NCBI GenBank assembly: GCA_965230205.1
Contig: OZ245996.1
Coordinates: forward strand, 3,410,001 to 3,474,000
DNA: 64,000 nucleotides
Direction: 5' to 3'
Source of the DNA: CANLBN01 sp965230205
GTDB lineage: Bacteria; Pseudomonadota; Gammaproteobacteria; Pseudomonadales; Cellvibrionaceae
Shown here: positions 33,367 through 42,238 of the stretch, piece by piece
How the letters are laid out: each line of letters begins with the position of its first letter
How positions within the stretch are numbered: the first letter of the stretch is position 1
The notes under the pieces: generated by a model
Databases searched by the model: none
What the model was told of the DNA's origin: nothing
Seen by the model: only the letters and a program-made list of their open reading frames with translations
Position numbers and translations under genes: made by a program

Positions 33367-33764
33367 CAGTTTTCATTCTTGACCAATGAGATGTTAGATG
33401 CTGCAAATTCGCCAAGAGTATCTAATACGATTACCAGTTGTTGCAGAGGTAAATCGTCAATGGGTTGAATAATAATAGGGTGGTCAGATTGTTTACGTAC
33501 CTGTTCTTTAACAATATCAACAATGCTTGTTAACGGCATTGTTACGCTATTGAGTTGATATTGCTGATCAAAACCCACTGTAATTAAACTTTGCTCTGTC
33601 GATGTAACTGAAATGCTACCTTGTTCGGTTGTACCTAATTCTATGTAATTCCAATTGACAAAACTGGAAGCAAGCATAAAAAATACCAGTAAAATAAATA
33701 CCACATCAATGAGTGAGGTTAAGCTAATCAACGGGCGTTTAACATTGCTTTCTATGATTTCCAT
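33366..33764 (-). CDS. exbD: ExbD/TolR family biopolymer transport protein
   Basis: The 132-residue protein has the canonical helix PLISLTSLIDVVFILLVFFM with the essential Asp (about residue 20) followed by a periplasmic domain ending VIVLDTLGEFAASNISLV. It partners ExbB to use the proton-motive force for TonB. It lies between exbB and the diverged second exbD. Confidence 0.92.
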   Translation of the reverse strand: MEIIESNVKRPLISLTSLIDVVFILLVFFMLASSFVNWNYIELGTTEQGSISVTSTEQSLITVGFDQQYQLNSVTMPLTSIVDIVKEQVRKQSDHPIIIQPIDDLPLQQLVIVLDTLGEFAASNISLVKNEN

Positions 33765-33807
33765 ATATGCTATCGAAAAGGCTATAAGGTTAATATAAAG
33801 ATAGAGA

Positions 33808-34632
33808 TTAATTGGCAGAGACTAAATCAATATTATTAGCCTTTTGCTGTTTGGGCGCTTTTCTAGGAGAGTTTGCTACTTGCAGAGCCTGCATTTGGCT
33901 CAGGGCAGGGTGTGGTAGATAAGCAGTAAAAACCTGAGTCATTGCATCTTCCATATTTAATTTAAATCGCTCTATTTTTTGCTCAAGCCAATTCAACGCC
34001 ATGACTGTAGGGATTGCAACAATAAGGCCTGCTGCAGTTGTTAGCAGTGCTTCCCAAATGCCACCTGATAGTATGGATGGGTCAATAGTTGCACCGGCCC
34101 CTTGTAATTTTTGGAAGGCTGTAATCATGCCTAATACAGTGCCTAGTAAGCCTAGCAATGGGCTCAGGGTTGCTATTACTTCTAGTATGCGTAAATGTGA
34201 ACGTGCACTGGCTAATTGACGTTTTGCTAGTCGTAATACCTCTTCCTTAATCAATATATCATCAATGTGCTCTTGGCTTTTTAAACTGATAGCGACTTCG
34301 AGTACGCGAGCAATGGGATTACGTGTTTTGCCTAGAGCAGCAAGAGCATCTTTCGCTCGTTTGCTCTTCCAAAATTCTAAAGCGGTGGTTATGTGTTTTT
34401 GCTTGTTCAAGCCTATTGAAAAAAACTGCCATATTTTAAATAAAAATACTGACATTGCCACTAAAGACAATAGAGATAATATGACGATAACCGGACCACC
34501 GGCGTCTGCTAGGCTTTGCACTTGCCCTACATCCCATTGAAAAGCCCCGGTATTATCAATGACTGGGAGCGTTTCATTAGGGGCTCGTGATTCTGTAGAG
34601 GTGGATATTGATGCAGAGCTGTTGACAGACAT
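33808..34632 (-). CDS. exbB: ExbB/TolQ/MotA family proton channel protein
   Basis: The 274-residue protein has an extended N-terminal tail and three helices (about 47-67, 148-175, 195-215). Typical ExbB motifs are LEVIATLSPLLGLLGTVLGM and the Gly/Ala-rich ILSGGIWEALLTTAAGLIVA. It forms a pentameric inner-membrane channel with ExbD. It is the first gene after the Fur box at 34682-34706, so iron limitation should induce it. Confidence 0.93.
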   Translation of the reverse strand: MSVNSSASISTSTESRAPNETLPVIDNTGAFQWDVGQVQSLADAGGPVIVILSLLSLVAMSVFLFKIWQFFSIGLNKQKHITTALEFWKSKRAKDALAALGKTRNPIARVLEVAISLKSQEHIDDILIKEEVLRLAKRQLASARSHLRILEVIATLSPLLGLLGTVLGMITAFQKLQGAGATIDPSILSGGIWEALLTTAAGLIVAIPTVMALNWLEQKIERFKLNMEDAMTQVFTAYLPHPALSQMQALQVANSPRKAPKQQKANNIDLVSAN

Positions 34633-34681
34633 AAAAGCAGGAATCCGTGCGCAATAGTGATGAAATTGGACGGATTTTAAG

Positions 34682-34706
34682 CTAAGTGATAATCATTATC
34701 AATATC
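34682..34706 (-). promoter_or_regulatory. Fur box upstream of exbB
   Basis: GATAATCATTATC at 34688-34700 is a perfect core. Two overlapping 19-bp registers (34682-34700 and 34688-34706) each match 15 of 19 positions of the Fur consensus by my count. Confidence 0.85.
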
Positions 34707-34765
34707 ATTGTTGATTTAAGTGACTCAATACGTAGATATAAGCGATATAGATGGCCGGTAAGTAG

Positions 34766-35614
34766 CTAAAGCACGGCTTGCTGGCATTGTTGTTGTAGTT
34801 GTTGAATCAAATAGCGATCGTGCTTCAATATATTTTTACAGTTATTGCCGAACCATTCTAAAGATGTGTCTATATCGACCAGGCTGGAGTCTGGGTGTTG
34901 ATAAATATGCTCGATAAACTCCCTATAATCGACGGCTCCCTCAAATACAGGAACCATTCCTTCCCGAGAACCTGATGCTGAATAGACGTTGGGCGGAGAA
35001 AAAACGTTCAAAAACTCAGCTGAGCTAATATTTTTAAGGTGAAAGTGGTTTATATGAGGCCGTAGTTGCTCCAATGCATTAATGACATTGGCTTTAGACT
35101 CCCATACATGTAGTACGTCAAAGTTAAGCTTCAAATTTTCGCGAGCGACTTCATCGACTAACTGTTGTGTAGAGACGACACTATCGGCATAGGTATACGG
35201 ATGAATCTCTACAATCAATGTTAAGTGATGCAGCGCTAACCAATCACAAATCAATCTAAGGCGTTTAATGAGTGCAATACGTTCTTCTGGGCTGGTTTCT
35301 GCGCTGCCTTTTTGGCCGGCAAATGTTCTGATTTTTTTAGATCCCCAGTGTTTTGCTAGTCGGCTGAGTAGCTCTACTTTGTAGAAACTTTCATCTTCTG
35401 AGCCGGATAAGGGGAGGTAATCACTGATCATTGTCGCTCTTAGCCCATAATTGGCTAACCAGTCTTTATTGTAGCCAGGTTGATCCGATAAATTTTTTGC
35501 ATGAACACCCCAAAGTTCAACACCTTGAAAATGATTTGCTTTTGCCCAGCTAACGAGTTGATCAATGGAGACCAATTGATGACGGAAAGAGATAGTACAG
35601 ATAGAAAGATTCAT
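34766..35614 (-). CDS. asbF: 3-dehydroshikimate dehydratase, AsbF-type (petrobactin 3,4-DHB arm)
   Basis: The 282-residue TIM-barrel (xylose-isomerase-like) protein begins NLSICTISFRHQLVSIDQLV and has metal-ligand motifs IVEIHPYTYAD, LNFDVLHVWES and NHFHLKN. AsbF of Bacillus is about 280 residues and converts 3-dehydroshikimate to 3,4-dihydroxybenzoate, the catechol of petrobactin. The gene overlaps asbD-E by 4 bp and ends the biosynthetic operon. Alone it could be another sugar isomerase-fold enzyme, but the full asb context makes this assignment strong. Confidence 0.88.
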   Translation of the reverse strand: MNLSICTISFRHQLVSIDQLVSWAKANHFQGVELWGVHAKNLSDQPGYNKDWLANYGLRATMISDYLPLSGSEDESFYKVELLSRLAKHWGSKKIRTFAGQKGSAETSPEERIALIKRLRLICDWLALHHLTLIVEIHPYTYADSVVSTQQLVDEVARENLKLNFDVLHVWESKANVINALEQLRPHINHFHLKNISSAEFLNVFSPPNVYSASGSREGMVPVFEGAVDYREFIEHIYQHPDSSLVDIDTSLEWFGNNCKNILKHDRYLIQQLQQQCQQAVL

Positions 35615-37026
35615 ATTATCGACTCCATCAAACAGTTACTTTTTGACTGGTTATTTTTTAAACAGTTGCTTTTTAAAGAGTTACTTTTCGAAGGTGCGGT
35701 ATAATTATGTTTATGGCACCATTCTAGAAATACTTCATATAAACGCGCTTTAATTGAAAATTCACGCTCATTTTGTCGCTCTAATAATGTGTTAATTTCT
35801 GTCAGCAAGGCTTGATTTAATGGCGCTCCTGTTTTGTAGAAATTAGAGACCTTCATTGCTCGATACTGAATTTTTTTGTATCCACTGACGAGCTCTTCTA
35901 CAACGTCACACCAAGATTCGAATTCATCATCATCAAGTGATAACTCTCTCCAGAAATAAGCTAGGCCATGCTCATACGCATATTTACGAATAGCTAAAAC
36001 GGGTAGCTGTGTTAACGCATCACCTAGATGTTCGGGGGTTTGGTTTACTTTATGGGGTGGCTTTTGAGAGGGAAGAGTAATATGCGAATTAACAATTTCT
36101 TTAACGCTGTTTGTCATGGGGTTATTGTCAGCGTTGAAGCAAGCGATAAAATAATCATAGATGGTTTGTGATTTAGTCGGTGTTATAGCTTTACTGTCAA
36201 AATAATATCCACCAGCAACGGTAGGTGATTCTATTGCATATATCACTTGTGATTTATCTTGTGTTCCTTCCCATCGAAAATCGGGGTCTGACATATATAA
36301 GGTGTCAGGGTCTTCGCTATTTTCTAGAAGCACATAGTGAGGAAAAGGGTTTTGGTTAAATTTATTCTCTCGTTCTGGTAAACGAAACATATCAAGCATA
36401 ACCATGACTTGTTGACTATCAGCTTTACTATTCAATAGTTTAAACAGTATATTAATATTTTCCGCTTTTCTAAGATTATGTCGATACCAAGAATGTATAG
36501 GAACTCCATAAAGCTTTTGATACCAGTTCTTAAAAAAATCATGGTTAAGGGTCGATGAGTGGTAGGCTAAACAACCATTTTCATCGATAACAACCTCGGC
36601 ATCCCATACTCCAAAGTAAAAAGGCCGATGATCAACATGAGGGTTGGCTTTAATAATTTCACAAACACAACTGACAAAACAATGAACTTTGATATCTTCA
36701 AACTCTTCTGTTGTACTTACTTCATCTTGATTTTCTTTGTTGGAGGCTATACTTACAACCTGTGTATCTGATGCTTCATTGTATTGAAATAACATAAAAT
36801 CAGCTAAGCTTGAAACGGTGGCAAAGTCATCATTACTTAATGCGCTATCAGGCACATCAATTCCTAATTCTATTTCCAGATTTAATAATAATTGCAATAT
36901 GAGCACTGAATCCAAATACAGGTCTTCATTCAAACGAGCATCTTCGCTAAATGCATCAATTTGTGAAATATTGAGTTGCTCTTTTAATATCTGATATATG
37001 GCACTGATAATGGTTGGTTTTTTCAT
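35611..37026 (-). CDS. Fused aryl-carrier protein and petrobactin transferase (AsbD-AsbE)
   Basis: The 471-residue protein joins two functions that are separate genes in Bacillus. Residues 1-85 are an acyl-carrier domain with the phosphopantetheine Ser in DLYLDSVLILQLL. After a linker, residues about 110-440 match AsbE/DUF6005 (FYFGVWDAEVVIDENGCLAY, PHYVLLENSED, YMSDPDFRWEGTQDK). The carrier holds 3,4-dihydroxybenzoyl from AsbC and the AsbE part transfers it to spermidine amines. The C-terminal tail is a Ser/Asn/Lys repeat (SKSN, LKSN units) encoded by a 15-bp tandem repeat. Confidence 0.87.
   Translation of the reverse strand: MKKPTIISAIYQILKEQLNISQIDAFSEDARLNEDLYLDSVLILQLLLNLEIELGIDVPDSALSNDDFATVSSLADFMLFQYNEASDTQVVSIASNKENQDEVSTTEEFEDIKVHCFVSCVCEIIKANPHVDHRPFYFGVWDAEVVIDENGCLAYHSSTLNHDFFKNWYQKLYGVPIHSWYRHNLRKAENINILFKLLNSKADSQQVMVMLDMFRLPERENKFNQNPFPHYVLLENSEDPDTLYMSDPDFRWEGTQDKSQVIYAIESPTVAGGYYFDSKAITPTKSQTIYDYFIACFNADNNPMTNSVKEIVNSHITLPSQKPPHKVNQTPEHLGDALTQLPVLAIRKYAYEHGLAYFWRELSLDDDEFESWCDVVEELVSGYKKIQYRAMKVSNFYKTGAPLNQALLTEINTLLERQNEREFSIKARLYEVFLEWCHKHNYTAPSKSNSLKSNCLKNNQSKSNCLMESII
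35635..35694. repeat. Four tandem copies of a 15-bp repeat at the 3' end of asbD-E
   Basis: Units begin at 35635, 35650, 35665 and 35680 with GTTACTTTTTGACTG, GTTATTTTTTAAACA, GTTGCTTTTTAAAGA and GTTACTTTTCGAAGG. They keep frame and encode Ser/Asn/Lys-rich pentapeptides at the protein's C-terminus. Confidence 0.8.
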
Positions 37027-37043
37027 AATATAACTTTAAATAG

Positions 37044-38378
37044 TTAAGCGGCAGAGTCGGCAAAGTTTTTTGTAGTGTTTTCTTGTAATATTTTCTCTTG
37101 GTGAAAACTCTCAGCTAATTCCTTCCGACTTATTTTTCCGTTTGGCATACGCTCAATGGTATTGACTTGTTTTAAAACATGTGGAATTTGGTGGCTGGAT
37201 AAATGTAAACGGCATAAACTACGCACATATTGAGCCTCCAATACTCTATCGGAGGTATAGTACAAACATATGCGTTGCCCCGCGTATGGGTCATCTATTT
37301 TGAAGACGACCGCATCTGTAATATCAGGATGAGTTAATACAATTTCTTCAACATCTTGTGGATAGACATTGAGCCCAGCAACAATAATAGTGTCGTCTAA
37401 GCGTGCAATAAAATATAATGAAAGTTGATTGTCTTCATTAAGCTGCATATAGCCAATATCCTGAGTGTGTACCGTATGTTTAGCTTTTTCAGAAAGTGGG
37501 CTAGCTGTGTTAATTGTGGCAACAATCTCTGCAGGGTTATCAATATTTTTACCGCTGGATATTTCAACATGGGATAGTGGTGTTCCAATATCGTTATTTG
37601 TTGTCATATTTTGATTAATGGTGATGCAGCCAGCTTCAGAGCAACCATATTGTTGGAACATATGAATAATATGGGGAGACACTTTTTCAAAAACGGAATG
37701 TGACATTATTGTTCCAGATGTCATAATTGCATGCAGCGGTGAATCTTTTGGCCACAAGCGCATTAGCCCTTCCAGCATAGTTGGTGATGTATAAAGTAAT
37801 GGGCGATCACATTTTCTTAATGTTTTAATCAAATATTTAGGGTTAATATTATTGACTATAATCGGTGTTTGCTTTCTGGCGAGTGCGACCATAACGCCAC
37901 TGATTAGCCCATAAGAGTGAGTGATAGGGCAGGCTATCACTGGTGTCATTTCTTGTGGTTTTGAAAAAGTATCAATATAACTGTTAATTTCAGTATCAAT
38001 AGATTCCCAGCTTCTATTAATGCACTTTGGCTCGCCTGTTGTCCCTGAACTCATTTGAATAAGGCCGGGACTTTGTGCTTCTAATACCTTTTCATGCAAC
38101 ACTGTAAATATTTCCAGAGTATGGTAGTAGAGTACATGGCAGTTTGCCTTTTTAGCGACTCTCTCTGCAGCATGTAACGGTGTACTCGGGTGTATTGGCA
38201 TCACTGATACATTTTGCTCTTTAAGGTACAAGCATAAAGCTAACCATGTTGCACTGTCTTCAAGGCAAACAGCAATACGATTTTTCTTTTTATCACTGAG
38301 AACTTTATTTTTTCTAAACGCATTATATTTTTTAGTGAAATCTTCAGCACTATAATAAGTATCATTAATAACTAACAT
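37044..38378 (-). CDS. asbC: Aryl-AMP ligase, AsbC-type (3,4-dihydroxybenzoate activating)
   Basis: The 444-residue adenylate-forming enzyme has the P-loop IQMSSGTTGEPKCINRSW, the FQQYGCSEAGCI core, LYFIARLDDTIIVAGLNVYP with the hinge, and the catalytic Lys in ERMPNGKISRKEL. It is shorter than most acyl-CoA ligases, like AsbC. It should activate 3,4-dihydroxybenzoate and load it on the carrier domain encoded next. It overlaps asbB by 14 bp and lies 17 bp before asbD-E. Confidence 0.87.
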   Translation of the reverse strand: MLVINDTYYSAEDFTKKYNAFRKNKVLSDKKKNRIAVCLEDSATWLALCLYLKEQNVSVMPIHPSTPLHAAERVAKKANCHVLYYHTLEIFTVLHEKVLEAQSPGLIQMSSGTTGEPKCINRSWESIDTEINSYIDTFSKPQEMTPVIACPITHSYGLISGVMVALARKQTPIIVNNINPKYLIKTLRKCDRPLLYTSPTMLEGLMRLWPKDSPLHAIMTSGTIMSHSVFEKVSPHIIHMFQQYGCSEAGCITINQNMTTNNDIGTPLSHVEISSGKNIDNPAEIVATINTASPLSEKAKHTVHTQDIGYMQLNEDNQLSLYFIARLDDTIIVAGLNVYPQDVEEIVLTHPDITDAVVFKIDDPYAGQRICLYYTSDRVLEAQYVRSLCRLHLSSHQIPHVLKQVNTIERMPNGKISRKELAESFHQEKILQENTTKNFADSAA

Positions 38379-40221
38379 TTAACTGATCCTTTATTTCATT
38401 GTCTGTATATTTATCAATATTGCCTGGTATCGACAGGGGGTTGCCGATGTTATGGTGAAATTCTTTATTCTTTTCTTGGCTGAGTTTTTTTCTTAACAGA
38501 GACTCAGTTTGGATAAGCTCATCATGGATATTTAGTTCATTGATTCTTTTATGATTAGTATGTCCTGATTCTCTATAGTGTAATATTCGTGATTTAACCA
38601 ACTCCCAGAATTTTTCTTCACGGAAGCTATAGTGTTTTTCTAATAAATGAGCTAACTCACTTAAATTGAAAACAAATAGGGTATCGACAAATAATTCACG
38701 TAGGGCCTCTACGTCATTCATCCAATAATATAAATCTTCATTACTATTGTGATAACAGCTTTCTAACTTTGTAAAATCAGGAATTAGTTCTGGAGATGCT
38801 ATATAGTTTTCGACATATTCAAGGCTCTCATGAAAATCTCGAACAATAATTTTTTCAGGCCAACCTTGTTCATGTACCAATATTATATTTTGAGCATGGG
38901 CTTCTATTGCGATACCGTGTTTTACTAATAGATGCCAAACTGGAATAACGACCACATCAATTAGTTGAGATAGCCATTTTTCACAGCCAAACTGTTTCAC
39001 CCAGGGGTTAATAAAAGGTTGGTTATCGGTTTCAATTACCATCAATGCGACAAAAGGGACTGCCTTATCATGTGAGTGTTTCTGCTCGACACTTTCACGA
39101 AATATTACGCCTAACTGTCCTGAAAGTTTGTCGGACCAAGACTCAGATTGCGGCCTAATGCCTGCATATTCTGGCAGGATGTTTAACGAGGCTATCTCTT
39201 GAAAGAATGAATCAGCATTGATTAGGTTTGTTAGCCAATCAGATAGTAGTGGTGCAGTACAAATAGAGTGTTCTTCTAATGTGCGTAGCGATGAACTATT
39301 CACCATATTCATTGGTAATTTAATATTGGCTTTCTGGGGGTTGGTAACGTTAAGTAGAGTCCGTACAGAAATACTGGCTTGATAGAAGTCGCCAGCTGAG
39401 CCTAAATAAACAAGATGTTTTTGACTTAAGGGGTTTTTTAAGCTCTCGGCTATATTTTTCCATTGCCAAGGGTGTATTGGGAGTAGACTATACTCTTCCC
39501 AACTCAATTCTTGATTTATCATCCGTTGTTGTAATATTGTCCAGCAGTCAATACCTAACTCTTTTATCCAAAAGTGTTTATCTTGCTGATGATTTAGGTG
39601 CTCTTGCAATTCTATACGTTGTTTAAGATGACAACGACGAATAGCAAGCCAATGAAGTTGAAATATATTCCCTTGTTCCGGGCCATAACGAGCGTGATCT
39701 TCCAGGCTAAAACCTGTACGCGCTTTAAAACAAGGATGATAGGGGTGGCCTTCATCAATAGCTGATTCTAATTCTCTATAGTGTAAATGTCGGCGCGATA
39801 GTAGAGTGGAGTTTTGTTGGTGATTCCAGTCACATAGCTTAATCGTTTGCTCTAATTCTTGCCATAGTTGCTGCTTAACTGATTGGTTAATGATTAATTC
39901 ATGGACAATTTTTTTTAGTTCAGGCTGTTTCCATTGTGAGTTATTTTTCTGTTTTATACTATTGGGAATTAATCGGATACGGTTAAAACCGCCGATATAA
40001 CCTTTTGCCTTGTAGCGATTACTTCCTATTGAAAAGTTAAATATACCCGACTGATAATGGTAGTTAATGATATTTTCAAACAATAAAGCTTCTATCATTT
40101 GGCGAATAACACGCTGCTCATTGTTTTCTTTTTCAGTTTTTTTTGAACGTACTACTACGTTATCTATCACAGCCTCTTTGTCTTCAAGAGAATTCGTTTT
40201 CTCTATTGTCTCGGTATGCAA
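38365..40221 (-). CDS. asbB: IucA/IucC family NIS siderophore synthetase, AsbB-type
   Basis: The 618-residue NRPS-independent synthetase has family motifs HPCFKARTGFSLEDHARYGP, LLPIHPWQWKNIAES, SISVRTLLNVTNP and the active-site GIAIEAHAQNIILV. It joins a polyamine amine to a citrate carboxylate through an acyl-adenylate. As in Bacillus, two NIS enzymes are encoded in tandem. By order this one corresponds to AsbB, which adds the second arm to citrate. The assignment of A versus B rests on order and general similarity, not alignment. Confidence 0.88.
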   Translation of the reverse strand: MHTETIEKTNSLEDKEAVIDNVVVRSKKTEKENNEQRVIRQMIEALLFENIINYHYQSGIFNFSIGSNRYKAKGYIGGFNRIRLIPNSIKQKNNSQWKQPELKKIVHELIINQSVKQQLWQELEQTIKLCDWNHQQNSTLLSRRHLHYRELESAIDEGHPYHPCFKARTGFSLEDHARYGPEQGNIFQLHWLAIRRCHLKQRIELQEHLNHQQDKHFWIKELGIDCWTILQQRMINQELSWEEYSLLPIHPWQWKNIAESLKNPLSQKHLVYLGSAGDFYQASISVRTLLNVTNPQKANIKLPMNMVNSSSLRTLEEHSICTAPLLSDWLTNLINADSFFQEIASLNILPEYAGIRPQSESWSDKLSGQLGVIFRESVEQKHSHDKAVPFVALMVIETDNQPFINPWVKQFGCEKWLSQLIDVVVIPVWHLLVKHGIAIEAHAQNIILVHEQGWPEKIIVRDFHESLEYVENYIASPELIPDFTKLESCYHNSNEDLYYWMNDVEALRELFVDTLFVFNLSELAHLLEKHYSFREEKFWELVKSRILHYRESGHTNHKRINELNIHDELIQTESLLRKKLSQEKNKEFHHNIGNPLSIPGNIDKYTDNEIKDQLNVSY

Positions 40222-40260
40222 AATAGGAGCCTCGTTAAATTGGTCAGGTTTTGGTAATTA

Positions 40261-42156
40261 TCAGGCAGATTCAAGGCATGCTTCATTATTCAACAAGTTT
40301 GCTTGATGTAACTGATATCGTCTGTTAACAAAATAGAGAGGGTTTGTAATGTTGGTATAAACAGCAAGTTCAAGATCTGCTTGCAGCTCATCAACATCAT
40401 CAATACGAGTGAGTAAATTTCCTTTACAGGGAATTTCAGGCTTTTCTAGTAGGCCATTAATGAATGCGATACCTTGCCCCTGCATTTCAGTCAATAATGT
40501 TTGAAGCTTGGTGTAAGTTAATTCCAATAATTGCATCTCATCAACAATATGATCAAGACCTAGACGATTAATGACAGAAAATAGCTGATTGATAATTAGG
40601 TAATAGCTGAAACGCTCGCAGATCATTTCGTCAGAATAAAATAAATTACTTATCTTGAGTAAACCAGGTTCTAATTTGACTAATTGTGGACGTATTGCTT
40701 CTGATAGATAGAAGCCTTGGTTGTCTCGATAAAAATACTGTTTAGGATAACAATCGGTTACATCCAATAGAGAATTCTGTTGATGGGCTTCTAGTGCGAT
40801 GCCTTGTGTATCATATAATCTAATAGCAGGTTCTATTGCACAAAGCCAGTAGGCGTCAAACCATTTTAGACCGATTTCTTTCACATTTTTATTTTCAATG
40901 TTTACCTGTTTGTAAATAATTTCAGCTAAGCGAGAATGTGTATTGGGTTCTATAGGCTCTTGTACCAATGCCGCTATAGAATGTACATTAGTTAACGGTT
41001 TTTGACATTGTTTTGAGAATGGGTTTTCGCGAAAAATAACTTCGAACCCACTTTCTTTTTGATCAGGCAGTTCCACTGTGATGTAAGCAGGATCATTAAT
41101 GAGCTGAAACTCTGGATGCTCAGTGCTAAAGCCACTATATTGTAATAGTTTTGCAACTAATACCCCTGCATCGAGTTCATGTTCCATATTAACCCGTAAA
41201 GAATTAGTAATTTTCACCGGGATAGAGAGCTTAATCATAAAATCCAGCTCTGCATTATATAAAGTACGTATAGACGAGGTAGGGGTAAATTGAGGGCCGA
41301 TATATCCGTAATCTTTTATCACGCCTTTCTGTATCAGCTGTTGAATATAGTCTTGGTGTAGCAACCACTGAGCTTGTAGAGGGTGAACTGGCAGTAATAC
41401 TTTATCCTGGGGTGTTTGATTGATAGCAGCGAATAGCGCATCTGAATTTGAGTCTTTGCGAATAATATCGTGAACCATTTCTTCTGAGCTTTGTTCGAGT
41501 ATGGAGCTTTGTCGAATCAGTTTTCTGTCAACCTCAAAGAAATGTAGTTGAAATTGTGAGCATAGCTCGGGTGTATAATGTTGATGTTGCCAGGTATGCA
41601 TACCTTGGCGGGATTTCGGTGTTGGATGTAACCAATGACCAAATAGAATAGATTGTTCAGAATCGATAAAGTTAGGAGCATATAGTACTGGGTCGTCTCT
41701 TCGCTCTTCAATATAGCGAGCCATGATTTGATGGCTTTCTATTACCCGTGCGATTAATTCGAGTTTATGTTTTTCAAACGGTAGAGGTTTGCTGATACTG
41801 TGGCTATTGTGTGGTTTTGCTATGTCGGTGAAATAAATATTATCTATCAGTAACATTATTACCGAGAGACTATCCATTAATTGCCAATTGAATTGGTTCT
41901 GTTGCTGTTGATAAACGCAACTTATTTGATGTCTGCCAACAATAGAGCGGTAACATACTCCAACCGCTAACGTAATATTGAGTTTATCTAATTGTAATTC
42001 CAGTACGTTTGTTTCATTTTCAGTAAAGCGCAGTCCAGTTTTTTGTTGCCATTCGCTCGTTGAGTGCCAAACGCCGGAATCGACTTCTCTAAGGTAACAA
42101 TTGATAAATGCATGAAAAGAAGCGTTGTTAGCGATTTGCATAGCAGATGTTTTCAT
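40261..42156 (-). CDS. asbA: IucA/IucC family NIS siderophore synthetase, AsbA-type
   Basis: The 631-residue synthetase has HPTPKSRQGMHTWQ, VLLPVHPLQAQWLLHQDYIQ, TPTSSIRTLYNAELDFMIKL and GIALEAHQQNSLLD, all NIS hallmarks. It is the first gene of the biosynthetic operon, behind a Fur box. AsbA condenses citrate with spermidine, the first step of petrobactin assembly. The gene order asbA-B-C-DE-F equals that of Bacillus, which supports the pathway call. Close alternatives such as achromobactin-type enzymes would lack the asbC-F neighbours. Confidence 0.9.
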   Translation of the reverse strand: MKTSAMQIANNASFHAFINCYLREVDSGVWHSTSEWQQKTGLRFTENETNVLELQLDKLNITLAVGVCYRSIVGRHQISCVYQQQQNQFNWQLMDSLSVIMLLIDNIYFTDIAKPHNSHSISKPLPFEKHKLELIARVIESHQIMARYIEERRDDPVLYAPNFIDSEQSILFGHWLHPTPKSRQGMHTWQHQHYTPELCSQFQLHFFEVDRKLIRQSSILEQSSEEMVHDIIRKDSNSDALFAAINQTPQDKVLLPVHPLQAQWLLHQDYIQQLIQKGVIKDYGYIGPQFTPTSSIRTLYNAELDFMIKLSIPVKITNSLRVNMEHELDAGVLVAKLLQYSGFSTEHPEFQLINDPAYITVELPDQKESGFEVIFRENPFSKQCQKPLTNVHSIAALVQEPIEPNTHSRLAEIIYKQVNIENKNVKEIGLKWFDAYWLCAIEPAIRLYDTQGIALEAHQQNSLLDVTDCYPKQYFYRDNQGFYLSEAIRPQLVKLEPGLLKISNLFYSDEMICERFSYYLIINQLFSVINRLGLDHIVDEMQLLELTYTKLQTLLTEMQGQGIAFINGLLEKPEIPCKGNLLTRIDDVDELQADLELAVYTNITNPLYFVNRRYQLHQANLLNNEACLESA

Positions 42157-42199
42157 AAGCTTAACCTACAGATCAAAAGTTTGATCGATTTAGGTTATT

Positions 42200-42218
42200 G
42201 AGAATGAATATCATTATC
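42200..42218 (-). promoter_or_regulatory. Fur box upstream of asbA
   Basis: GAGAATGAATATCATTATC matches the 19-bp Fur consensus at 16 positions by my count. It is 44 bp before the asbA start. Confidence 0.85.
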
Positions 42219-42238
42219 AAATATATTTACAATTGTTA

